Positions 49,061 to 60,821 of a DNA stretch of 64,000 bases are shown here, piece after piece. Under the pieces are notes generated by a model. That model was not told the DNA's origin. It saw only the letters and a list, made by a program, of their open reading frames with translations, and searched no databases. The DNA is from Cheilinus undulatus. Its lineage: Eukaryota; Chordata; Actinopteri; Labriformes; Labridae. The stretch is taken from assembly GCF_018320785.1 (NCBI RefSeq), contig NC_054872.1:23394769-23458768 (forward strand), given 5' to 3'. The stretch's first letter is position 1; every line of letters starts with the position of its first letter. The translations under genes were made by a program, and so were the position numbers.

Positions 49061-49239
49061 GCTGAATTTTTGACAATAGAAAATGTTTATAGTTTAAAAA
49101 AATGCTGGTAATCTCATAGTAAATAGAAAAACCATCATTCAGCTGTGTTTTGTTTTGAGGGACAACCTTGACTTGGGCTAGGGTAATGCAAGTTCTTGAC
49201 AAAAAAGGCAAAAAAAAGTGTGTTAATAACTGGGGAAAA

Positions 49240-49520
49240 GAACCACAATGAAGAGCTTATCGAGGAGGAAAAGATGCTTTGACTCTTCTCCTGACTTGCT
49301 TGGACAGGAGTGTAAATTACCAACTGGCTCCACTGATACTTAACCATGATAGCAGCTGCCTATGAAGCTCATGTTACTCTCCCTGCACACGCCAGTTATG
49401 TCTTGCATTTTGTTGCTGTGATTGGCCTGCAATGAGCGTGATGGACAGAACGTTCATTCAATCACCTTACAAGATTAATTAAAAGATTCTGCCATTCCTA
49501 AACACCATACATGGGCTGTT
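49240..49520. repeat. Relative of the repeat at 26.9-27.6 kb
   Basis: It shares GGAAAAGATGCTTTGACTCTTCTC, GACTTGCTT and, further on, AAAGATTCTGCCATTCCTAAACAC, which correspond to parts of the 27-kb repeat in the same order. Diverged. Confidence 0.4.
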
Positions 49521-52117
49521 GCCCGGGGGGATGTTAGTCCGACCAATGAATTTCAACAGTCACATGACGAAGGTTGAGTCGACTTCAAGTTGTCATTTAT
49601 GACATCATGAACAAATCCACAGGAAAAGGGAATAGTTTGGAACAACCAACAGTTTATATTTGCCAATCATATTCTATAGACTGTGAACAACAGACAGCTT
49701 ACAAACATTTTACAGAGTAAATACAGCATCAACATTTGGTATCAATGTGGTTTACAATGTAGTACTTCCACACACCTAATGTGCTGCTACTGGTTGCAGT
49801 CATCTTCAAGCAAAAAGGGTCATCACACAGCAGTAAAGCCAACTAGTCAACAAACTGTCTAGTCTATGCATCCCCTAGTTGGTACTCAAAGCCAGGCTAC
49901 ATGAAGATTATGTTTTATTTTTCAGGGCTGGCAGATGATTCATTTTCATCTTTCAAAATTCAACACAACACCTGAACATAATTAAAGGTTATTAGAATTG
50001 TTACAGTTGAGCTATTCACTCTTCTTTAAATTTTGCTGGTTCATTGGTGCCAAAATGAAATTTTGTAGACTTTAATAAACTAAACATTCGCCAAGGTTAT
50101 GGCCTCTTCATGCTGCTCAGTGCCTTATTTGTACATTACTAACATGATGCGTATGTTTCCTAATACAATTTTCCTATTTACCTGACTGCACTGAGACATA
50201 GTTTATGGAAACTTTAAGTGCTTGACTTATTCTATTACCTGTTATTCATCGTCTTGTTTGGCGGTCTCCCCTGAACCTGATTACCATTTATTCAAGCATA
50301 GGAAACAGCATGTTGCTTCGACAAAGGAGAAAAAATCTTGTGAACACTGAAATGTTGTGGATTGCTCACTTATTTTGAGTGCATTTTAGCCATTAGCATT
50401 TTGAAGGTTGGTTGAAGTCCTACAGTCAGATGTAAAGTGTGTATGGCTTTGCTATTTATGGCACAAATCATTACTACAATGCATAAAGCAGGACAGAAAG
50501 AGACCTGAACCTTCTATTTAATGTTTGCACATAGGTTGACCTGAAACACAATATGTAGGTCGTCATAGGTCAATATTTAATCTTTATGTACATTAGACAG
50601 GCAAGATTCCTCCACTTCAGCAGCAAACCTAATGCACTTATATGCATAAAGGTACAGTGATGTTACACTTTGTGAGAGGTAAATGGAAGCTTACATGGTA
50701 GACACAGATATTGTATCCAAACCACAATCGGGTTACGTTTTTTAGAGACGTTTAATTTCAGTTTTCATTTGCAGGGAATGTGCATGTGTGCTTGTGTGTG
50801 TGGGCTGAACTTTTGTGCACGTCTGCGTGAAAAGAGGGTGATGACAGGACAGAGATGCAGTAATGACAGAGATTTCACAATTTTACGCCACAACACAAAT
50901 CAAACTCACGCTGGCCTGGTATCTGTGCTATTACCTCTCCTGAAAAAGGTTTTTTTCACTCAAAGGGGCGATTATAATGTTCCACTTGCCCATTATCACT
51001 GGGAGTTTCTCGCTTTGTGTCTCTGTTGGGCGCATACTTTCTCTCGGTGTTCAATTCAGTTCAACGCAATTCAGAAAACTTTATTTGTCCCCAAGGGGGG
51101 AATTCAGTGTCTCCTGCAATGTGAGACAAACTTCTGAGGCTTGATCCAGATCACGCCGCATTGAGTCAGGAAATGGAGATGTTTTAAATTAAGCTGTACT
51201 TGGGGAGCACATGACTTTGTGGATGTGACATCATCCAGAGATTGCAAAGGGGAAACACATGTTTTAGTTGAGCAGGCTGACAGTGCAGCTTCAGCTGGAT
51301 GAGATGTGCTGGTTGTTGTCTCTCTGTTGGTTTGTAGCTGGAGCACATGACCGGCAAAGGTTAAGAAGTTCATATTTTATTGAAGGCAAGACTGAACAAC
51401 TGTGGCCAAACTAAGTAGCTTGTATGTTAGGCTGAAGAAACTCACACTGACCACATGTGAGACATAAAGCCGGCGGTTATACTGGATATGTCAATAAAAT
51501 TATACAGGGATGTGTGCTGATAAACACATCTGATGCCTTTACTTTAATGCCTTTTTGAACATAGCTTAGTTTTGACATGGATAATCTCATTATATCAACT
51601 TAGATGAATATATCAAACATGGAAAGAATAAAAACATGATGATACATGTTGTTCCTGGATAGAAATGGTAGCATAAAAATATGGACAGGAACAAAGCAAT
51701 AAATCCTGTTTGGCCTTGACGAGTTAAAGCTTTCTTCCATTGACTCAGAGGTCAAACAGAGTACGAAAGAACTCCCCATTTGATCACTGGTTGAAATAAA
51801 AAAGAGGAAAAAAAACAATATAGTCTCTACATATGTCCTACCTTGGGAACCAGACAAATCTGTGAGCTCATGTTTTTATTTGCTCTGACAGATGTTCCTG
51901 GTCCAGCTCCAGATCAGACACTTATCAAAATGAGGAAAAGTTATGGCAATGTGGCTGCCATGAATGTGCCAAACCATATGAATGTACTAACTTATTGACC
52001 TTTTTTGTACTTGCAGCGCCTTAAAAACTCAGTGTCAGGGCGCTTCTCATCTATGCTATTGTTGCTAATAGAAGGGGACTCGTGGTCAGTGGTGAAGTAG
52101 TGCCAGCAGAAGTGAAT

Positions 52118-53336
<1,219 letters not shown>

Positions 53337-54345
53337 AAAGGCACAAAAACCCACTTTTGGGTCCAGAGCCACCAGTTGGAAAAAATCCTCAAAAAGAGGA
53401 GTTTGGTAGTTTATCCTCAATTTTTGTGGACAATATCAGAAGTCCTGCCCTTTCTTGAATTTGATTTGCCATGGAAAAGTGATTCTGATTATTACAAGGT
53501 GAACTTTTTCAACTTCACTGATTCTAAGGGTGTTTTTGCATTTATTGGACAGAAAATGCTGAACTGCACTGGAAAATTGTCTCTGCCAGCTCTAGAGCTG
53601 GTAGACATCAACTCTTAGTCCATGTTGTGTACTCTTATGTGTTTACGGTTAAAACCAGCCATGCCAAACATCTGCGTATCATATTGAACGAGAAGCTTCC
53701 AGGGTGGTGGAAATAAATACTTCACTCAGACGTATACAGCTACATCACATGTTAAGTGCATGTTAGTCCACACAACAGGTGGTAGAATACTTGCACACTT
53801 CTTCATCAACTAAAAGATCCTTTATTTAAAAACAGCAAATTTCTTAAAGAACTAGATAGATGTTTTAAGCCTTAAATACCTGTCAATTAAACAAAATTTT
53901 AAAATCATCAAAAAATTGTGTTTGTCCTTGGTGATTAAAAGTGTTGTAAAATACAAAGAATCCACAATGTAAGAGTCTTAATAAACCACGTATTAGCCCA
54001 TATCAGCTCATAATAAAGTCGTTAGTAACAGCTCATAAACTTCTGAAGTGTGCCTGAATTGTGTTTTAAATCAAAAACAAAGAGATAAGAACAAAAAGAT
54101 GACCTTTTGCCTTTTTCTTTGAGGAGCAGATGTCACTTCATGAATCTCTTTAAAAGGCTCAAACAGCAGATTTAGATCAGAGACCAGTTGGACTTGGATG
54201 CAGCTGGACACACGTAGCGGTGAATCACCAGGCCTGTGTCTGTGTGCATTCAGGTTCATGTGTCTACTCATTTAGAAAGTGATGTCATGATAGCCGGATA
54301 GAACATGCTAGAAAATGTCAGCCCAGAGCAGAGACAGGACAGTCT
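53337..54345. other. Sequence downstream of the Tc1-like break, no assigned gene
   Basis: In the same frame as the transposase, after its stop, an 80-codon open frame (53376-53618) continues with FLEFDLPWKSDSDYYKV and GVFAFIGQKMLNC. I do not recognise it. It starts with TTG, not ATG, so it is either an exon-like fragment or part of an unknown repeat. The rest is AT-rich. Confidence 0.35.
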
Positions 54346-54495
54346 CTACTCAGGAGGTGGGGAGGGAGGCAGAGGGTGGGGTAACTCGATGGGGGTGGGG
54401 GTTTTACCAAAATAGCTTTCAGGAGAGAAATAGAATCTGTTATTTCGCTTAGAGTTCAGGGAGCGTGGGGGTGTCACCACAGATCCAAACGGCTG
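54346..54495 (-). CDS. Possible terminal coding exon of an unidentified minus-strand gene
   Basis: On the minus strand a strong 3' splice-site sequence (pyrimidine tract, then GCCTCTCCAG) immediately precedes an open frame of 49 codons. It reads QPFGSVVTPPRSLNSKRNN, then FYFSPESYFGKTPTPIELP, and ends in a proline-rich PLPPSPPPE and a stop. Composition is protein-like: basic, aromatic and PxxP-rich, as in cytoplasmic tails. No upstream exon was found and I do not recognise the protein. A chance frame in GC-rich sequence remains possible. Confidence 0.25.
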   Translation of the reverse strand, partial: QPFGSVVTPPRSLNSKRNNRFYFSPESYFGKTPTPIELPHPLPPSPPPE

Positions 54496-57400
54496 CTGGA
54501 GAGGCAAAATAAAGTGTGAGAGACACTCGCACACAGGGGGAGCCAGCACTGAGCATTCCTGGCATTACAGCTCGCTGACAAACAATCCTAACTTTATCCA
54601 GAGAGCCGGGCCAACTGAATGGCTGCAGTGTGTAGAGTTTACCCTCTAAGGGGGGCAGTGCCCTCCCTGATCCTCCACTCTGTCCCCATCCAAACACTGT
54701 TATAACCAAAGTGGAACCATCAATCCAACATATGAAATTGTATAATCTTCAGTGTTTGGATGTGAACAAGTCATCCTTTCAGTATTTTTAATTTGATTGT
54801 TATTATTGCCATACCAGATGTCCGATGTTTCATGGCTGAAAGATTTACACAAAAACATGTTCAAAAGTTCTGCCAGATTCATAAGCACACGTCTGCATCT
54901 ATAAATGGGGGGAAAAAAATCCTGTCGGGAATCTGGGATTATAGATTTGCAAGCACAGAATAACATCCGCCTCCTTCATCTATAAAAGAGATTTTATGGG
55001 AACACAAAGGGTCAACACCCTCGGCTCTGTGGCAAAGATCAAACTATTGCCTGCAAATTTAGCATCATACACTCACACAGACACACATGTTTAAACTGAA
55101 CAACAACTGGGTCACATAATTCAAACAGTACTCTCATATTGGGACAAAAAAGTACACTAATGATTTTTTAGGGAATCCGCTGTTTTCTTTATTGTCCTTT
55201 GAACAGCGTAGCAACTGTAACTTCCCATGTAGTCCCTGTCAAACATGCTAATGTGAAGCATTAAGAGGAATACCAAAAATTTAGTGTTCTGAGTATTTAT
55301 TTTTTACCCTGCCAGCACAACAAAAGGAAAGTTCTTTAAACAAGAGTGAAAGTTGTTAGGCTGCTACAGCTGTTAGCATGCTCAGCTAACTAGCTTACAG
55401 TTAACAATATAACCCTTATGCCACTCCTAGTGGCAAGAGGCAAATACATTAAATAAGGGAGGGTTGCAGGGAAAATTACCATTAGCTACAGGGGAGAAAT
55501 ATTCAAAAGGGTCCAAGATACCAGTAATTTTGGTCTGGTCCGGAGTTGCAAAAGTCAATCTAAGAATGTTTAGATGGTAGCTCCATCATAGGTTGCATCT
55601 CTTTTGACAAACTCATCTGTTATTTCTCATTTTAACAAGACAGTCTGGCCTCAGACCGTAGACCTCAGTATGAGATGTCAGAGTGGAAGTGCTGTGATTT
55701 GCTGGTACAATGAATTTACAGTTTTAGATTTTTTAAAATTCAACTTTATTCATAAACAAATCTGGTAATTACAAACATGAAATAAGTGGCAACACTGTAA
55801 ACCTTTCAGGCTAAGCACGTTCCATAAATTAAACAGAATAAACGGTCGGAGGTTGGTAAATGGATTACCAGGGGGTAAATTATGTTTAGACCCATTTTTA
55901 AATACACTTGGTTTGCTTTGGCTTCATTATCTTTAGCTAATGCTTTCATAGCTACACTAGCTACATCAATAATGTTACTATGTAAGCCAGTGTAGCAACG
56001 TTAGCTTTAGCCAAAGCAACATAACTGCATAAGCTACATAGATAGCATAGCTAAATAGCTAACTTTAGCTTTGTTGCTTCGTTAGCATAGATATCCATGA
56101 GCTTTGTGAGCTAAAGCTTTAGCTATGTTAGCTGTAAAACTATGTTATCAGTTTAGCTTACGCAGCTTATGGATGCTACATAGCCTAAGCTTTCTATGTT
56201 AACAATTTTATGGAGGACAAGCTTTTTTCCTGTAAACAGACTGTTCTGTAGGCTAATTAGGTTATGCAGGTCAGGTTTTTAACTTGTAGCTTTTGGTACC
56301 CTCACCTAACCTTAAGCCTTACCCTTACCTTACCAAAAGTTTAATCAGATTTTATTTTGAATGTTGTAGCTGTTCTGATAGATCTCCATATTCCTTCATC
56401 AAAAATGAGATTTGAAACTCACATTAAACTATACATTTTAATGTGGTGCTTTGATAAATGCTAGCTAGCTCTAGCGAAAACTCTGGGGGTTTTAAAGACG
56501 TCACCTGCTATGGAGACAGAGGTAAATCTGTGCCCCTTGATCTGATTTTAGAGATTGTATTTAACAGGTTAACCTAAATGTTTGAGATTTAGAATTTGTT
56601 CTATAACCTCCAGTGGAAAAAAAAATCTTTAAGTGGATAAAGATATTGAAATGTTTAAACATGAAATTACATGACAATTCCTAACTTCACTCTCACAGGA
56701 TCTTTCTTTGAAAATAACAAAAGCCCCAGAATGTCTCGAAACAGACCTTGCTTTATTTTTTTTTCAGAGGAAGTGTAATATAACCTTCCAGGAAATTTCC
56801 TGAAAAGTGATCTAAGGTGTTTTCAGAAGCTCAGGTTACAGTCGCCTTGTGATGCTGCCCTCTGGATCATTTCTCCCTGGTTTGACATCATTAGGGGCCC
56901 ATCACCGAGGCCTCTTTCACTGATGGCCCCCTCACTCTATTCCTGGAACAGGACAGGAAGTATTGCTTTAAGAGAAAGGCTTGGTTATGCCCTTCATCAG
57001 CACTGATTTGGAGGGAATTGTTGAAGATTTCCACTTTTGAAAGACGGGTGATGGTGGTGACTCATGAGTGAGGACCAAAGGCCAAGATGATGTGGGTTTG
57101 TTTACTTGAGGTCCAGTTAAAGTCATTGTTCCACATTTTAACTTTTCCCCATGTCCCAGAACTTTTCTTCACCCCCGAGGTCGGCTGGCTGCTCAACCCC
57201 CCACAATCCTCCTGCTGCGTGTGACTCCAGTTTTTGGCTACCAAGTCACTGAGCACATCGGCTCAATCTGGTTATTAAAACTTCATGGCTGTGTGCTGAT
57301 ATTAATCTGAATGAAATCATTAAACGCTCCATGTCTTGATGTTGCTCCAAGATCATTGGAAAACCTCTGGATATGGCAAATTCCCCACTTGAAACCAAAA

Positions 57401-58540
57401 TTTCTGTCAAACAGCATTTCTTCCCTGTCCTTGAGTGAGATCAGATGGAAAATGAAGCCTAATCAAAACACATAAATCAGTCATTTGTTCTACCACTATG
57501 AATTTCACTTAGGAAATGTGCATGTTTTTTAATCCAAGCCATGTTCCACTGCAGCATACATCAACATGAAATATCAGATTATGGTTGCCTTAACAAATAA
57601 GTGACATATTTTTTCTTCTATTTAATATGAAGGATTAAAGTAAATGCCAGAGCACTGTTGTGAAACTGAACATTGCATCTAAAGCACAAACAGATTCTGA
57701 AACTTTATTGTATTAGCTGATGACAGATTGTTTTATTTTTCTATCCATGATTTGTACAGACCATCAATTTAATTTGTGGGAATGAATGTCTAGAGGTGAA
57801 TTGATTCCAGGTGCATTTTAGGATCTCATAATTAGCTTGAAACTAATTTAAAATGAAACAGTAACAACTGAACCAAATCCAGTGTTTGACCTTGGAATTT
57901 AATATTGTGATGGCACACAACAAAAATTCCACAGTAAGAGAAAACCTTCAGTTGGCCCTTGTTTGAACATAATGGATTTCTAATTAACTACTAGAATACA
58001 TTTCCAAGATTTAAACCATGCTTGTTAAATAGCCACAAGCAGTAAATTAGGAGCATTAAACTACCCTGGTGTGTTCCAGCTGTTTCATTGATCATTTTAA
58101 ATCTTGTTCTGTCAGTCAGATTTAATAGTAAGATATAAAACTTAGCAGTTCCTTTTCTCATGAAATCATTTTGCCTGTCTACCAAAAGCGCTATAGTTTA
58201 TTGATAAAAGACTGCGCAGGCAACACCACTCCAAGTAAAATAAACAAAACTATTTTTCTTTAATATGATAGGAACAAGACACGTACTATCAACTATTAAA
58301 TTTCAGATACACAGCTGAAGCGGTGTTTTCTTATTCATAAAAATATTATAGATTTCCGTTCTTCAGTTTAGTGTGTTGACGTTGGTCACTGGTTTTACCC
58401 TGACCGGTTGGAAGCCCAGGACCGCAATGTTTATTTGGAACAAATGGCTCAACCCTTGTGTCATCCCACATCCAGTATAAACCCCCTACTTTTTCAGAGG
58501 ATAAATGATAAAATGTGGGTGTTTTCCTCATTTGTTTCTT
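54496..58540. other. Intergenic interval with GCTA-rich repeat, no gene
   Basis: Apart from the repeat at 55880-56370, I see no supported exon or element. 56760-57270 is slightly more GC-balanced but has no recognised frame. Confidence 0.45.
55880..56370 (-). repeat. GCTA-rich / TAAGGG repeat, copy C (inverted)
   Basis: GTTAGC/TAGCTA-rich sequence at 55935-56200 is followed by GTAAACAGACTGTTC and then CTAACCTTAAGCCTTACCC. Read on the minus strand, this is the same order (TAAGGG units, ACAGTCTGTTT, GCTA words) as copy A at 16735-16960. Confidence 0.55.
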
Positions 58541-58544
58541 GCTA

Positions 58545-58625
58545 CCGTTTTCTGCAGTGTTCCCAAAGGCTCAGTATTGGGCCTCATTGTGTTTGCATTA
58601 TATACAGGCTATAAGTATTATGTCA
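58545..58625 (+). mobile_element. Tiny LINE reverse transcriptase remnant
   Basis: The frame reads VPKGSVLGLIVFALYTG, clearly derived from the GVPQGSVLGPxLFxLYT motif of non-LTR reverse transcriptases. No further RT motif is readable around it. Confidence 0.55.
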
Positions 58626-58904
58626 TGACCAAAAACTTGTTCAGTGCAATAAGGGAGATCCTTATATTGGTTTGGGAAATGTCTCTGTGTACAGGTCAGT
58701 TAAAAACAAGGTTTGTCAAGATAAAAAAATCCTAAAACTAAACAACTAGTTTTAAAGCATCCATTTGGTTTGTCAGAATGTAAATTTTGTATTTCAGTTG
58801 GTTTCAGGTATTTTAAAATAAAGTTTTTACATTTTTTGTCAAAAAGTTAGCCTACAATGAGCTGAAAATGTCAAATGGTTCGGCTATTCACTATTTTACA
58901 CAAT

Positions 58905-59045
58905 GCATTGTGGGACAGAATTAGTGCACTATGTAGTGAATAACAGTGCTCACTCAGAATTCATACACCTACACAAAATGGTGTTTTTACTATATAGGTA
59001 GCGCACTATATAGTGAATGCAGAGTAATTTTGGACACAGTCATAA
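58905..59045. repeat. Inverted-repeat-bearing element, CACTATATAGTG type
   Basis: GTGCACTATGTAGTGAATAA and GCGCACTATATAGTGAATGC, about 75 bases apart, are self-complementary cores. This resembles the repeat at 9600-9790. Confidence 0.4.
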
Positions 59046-59049
59046 CATC

Positions 59050-60120
59050 TACTATGAGAGACAGGATGGCTCACAGCAACAGCCCCAGGGTTCATATTCC
59101 CAAGGTACTCTCCACATGATCCTTAGAGGAACATGATTGTAGGACTTCTGCAGGTAGATTACGGAGTTCCTCAAAGTGATCTTTGCGTCAACAGTCCAGA
59201 CCAGCACTCCTCCACTCCTGCTGCGAACATGTTTATGTTGTATGTGAACATGTTCTCCCAGACAATTAGATTTCCAGAACATCCTTGGAGAACCCTAAAA
59301 GTTTTCCCAATAAAATTGGGATTACAGGATTACATCCTGTCTGCTGCTTTCAGAGACTCCAGAGTAGGCCAAGCCCAGAAGGTCTCCTTCTTCAGCCTGA
59401 TGACCTCCATCAGTGGGTTTTCAGGCTGCTATCATGACAGGCACCAATGGTCTTCTTGATGCAACCACTCCCAATATGGGAGCTTTAAATATCACTTGGA
59501 CTCCATGTCCCCAACCTCCGCCAGGTAGCACGACAACTTCTTTTGGATGGGAGTTGAAAAATCTTCTAGGCAGGGACCTCCACCTGAAGGTCTCAGTTCA
59601 TTTCACAACCTGTTCAGGATTACCAGGTCTGTCTGACAGCCTACTCCACCATCTGATCCAACTGTTGGTGATCAGCTAAAAGCCCTTCTCCCTTCTTCAC
59701 CTCAGTCTCCAAGACGTACAGGGGCAGATCTGATAAGACAGCTACATCATCAGTCTCTGGACTAGTGTGGTCAAACATAGAGTTAGTATGGGCAGTGGAC
59801 AGCCAGCAGAGAAGTCTAACAACAGAACACCACTCAGATCAGCATTCCTCCAAATCACCCCACAAAGTTTCTTCATCATTGCCCAAATGAGGGTTAACAC
59901 CCCCCAGTAGGATTGTCTGATCCAGAGGCTGGACTCACTCCAGGACCCCACCCAGACTGCAAGAAGGCTGTGTACTCCAAACTGCTGTTTGGTGTGTGAG
60001 GAAAACCAACAGTCAGGGCCTTACTCCTGATACTTTCACTCATAGAGGTACTTCTTATTTCCTTCAGGGAATGAAATGTTAACACCGAACAGACATAAAG
60101 GTTACTCAACAAAATCATTT
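59050..60120 (-). mobile_element. Antisense LINE fragment, endonuclease region, decayed
   Basis: Minus-strand frames give pieces of a common fish LINE. From 60118 downward they read VGFPHTPNSSLEYTAF, GWGPGVSPASGSDNP, then LTLIWAMMKKLCGVIWRNAD and LSGVLLLDFSAGCPLPI, which belong to the endonuclease domain. Then come ETFRWRSLPRRFFNSHPKE and a KPTDGGHQAEEGDLLG trace near 59400-59640. Many stops and internal deletions are present. No reverse transcriptase core is readable. The clade is not certain. Confidence 0.65.
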
Positions 60121-60291
60121 TATCCTAGCTTAACAGAAATCACATACAGTTGTGAATAAATCCCATATTTAAAAAATATTCCGTGATTAACTCTTGAAAA
60201 TGGTTCTTAACAGCAAGTTACTTCTTACTACATCTTTAATCAGCATCACAAAGTTCTGCTTATTGATAAAATACAGATTTTTTAATAGGTT

Positions 60292-60821
60292 TCAAATGGT
60301 GTAACCGGTTACACCATTTGACATTTCCCTCTAAAATCAAATTTAACAGACATTATCACGGACACCTGTGGAAGCTTATGGTCTTGGTATAAAGATGTCA
60401 AAGAGTACTTTTAATGTAAATAATGTTTTTTTTTTTTTAACAAAGATTATTTCAGATTTTAATCAGAGATACAAACCCTGAGATTTACCAGTTATGATCA
60501 TCAGATGTTTATCTTTGTGACATAATTTCCTTTGAAAATGTCTTTTTTTAAAAATATTAGCAAAATGGCCCCTTGAATGGTGGTTACACCGCGTTGACAT
60601 TTTAGGAAGTCAACCGAACTCCAAAGATTCCCCAAACTATCAAAAATACACAAAACAATAATTATTCAAGACATTTATCTAATATTCAACAGTACTAGTG
60701 TAATATTATGCCCGGACAGTTTATAGAGTGTTTAGTTGGGATTTTCACCTTTTTCAAAAAAGTTGATTTTTTTTTGTACCAGTTTTTTTTTTTTTTGGTT
60801 ACACCACATTGACATTTTGTC
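60292..60821. repeat. Spaced repeats built on GGTTACACC...TTGACATTT
   Basis: GGTTACACCATTTGACATTT at 60308, GGTTACACCGCGTTGACATT at 60582 and GGTTACACCACATTGACATT at 60797 are direct copies. One inverted copy at 60292-60307 makes a perfect 30-base palindrome, 60292-60321, with the first. The DNA between copies is AT-rich and different each time. Confidence 0.8.

Larger units (their letters stand above)
47301..52110. other. Intergenic interval, no gene seen
   Basis: AT-rich and repeat-bearing. It holds a SINE-like fragment at 48934-49060, a relative of the 27-kb repeat at about 49240-49520, and a TTCAATTCAGTTCAA...CTTTATTTGTCCCCAAGGGG phrase near 51050-51110 that is common in teleost retroelement ends. 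Open frames at 50769-51137 and 51104-51373 cross that repeat and are not supported. Confidence 0.5.

Noticed and set aside
51050-51373. Overlapping ORFs suggesting a small gene
   Set aside because: They run across a common retroelement phrase (CTTTATTTGTCCCCAAGG) and have no coding features.
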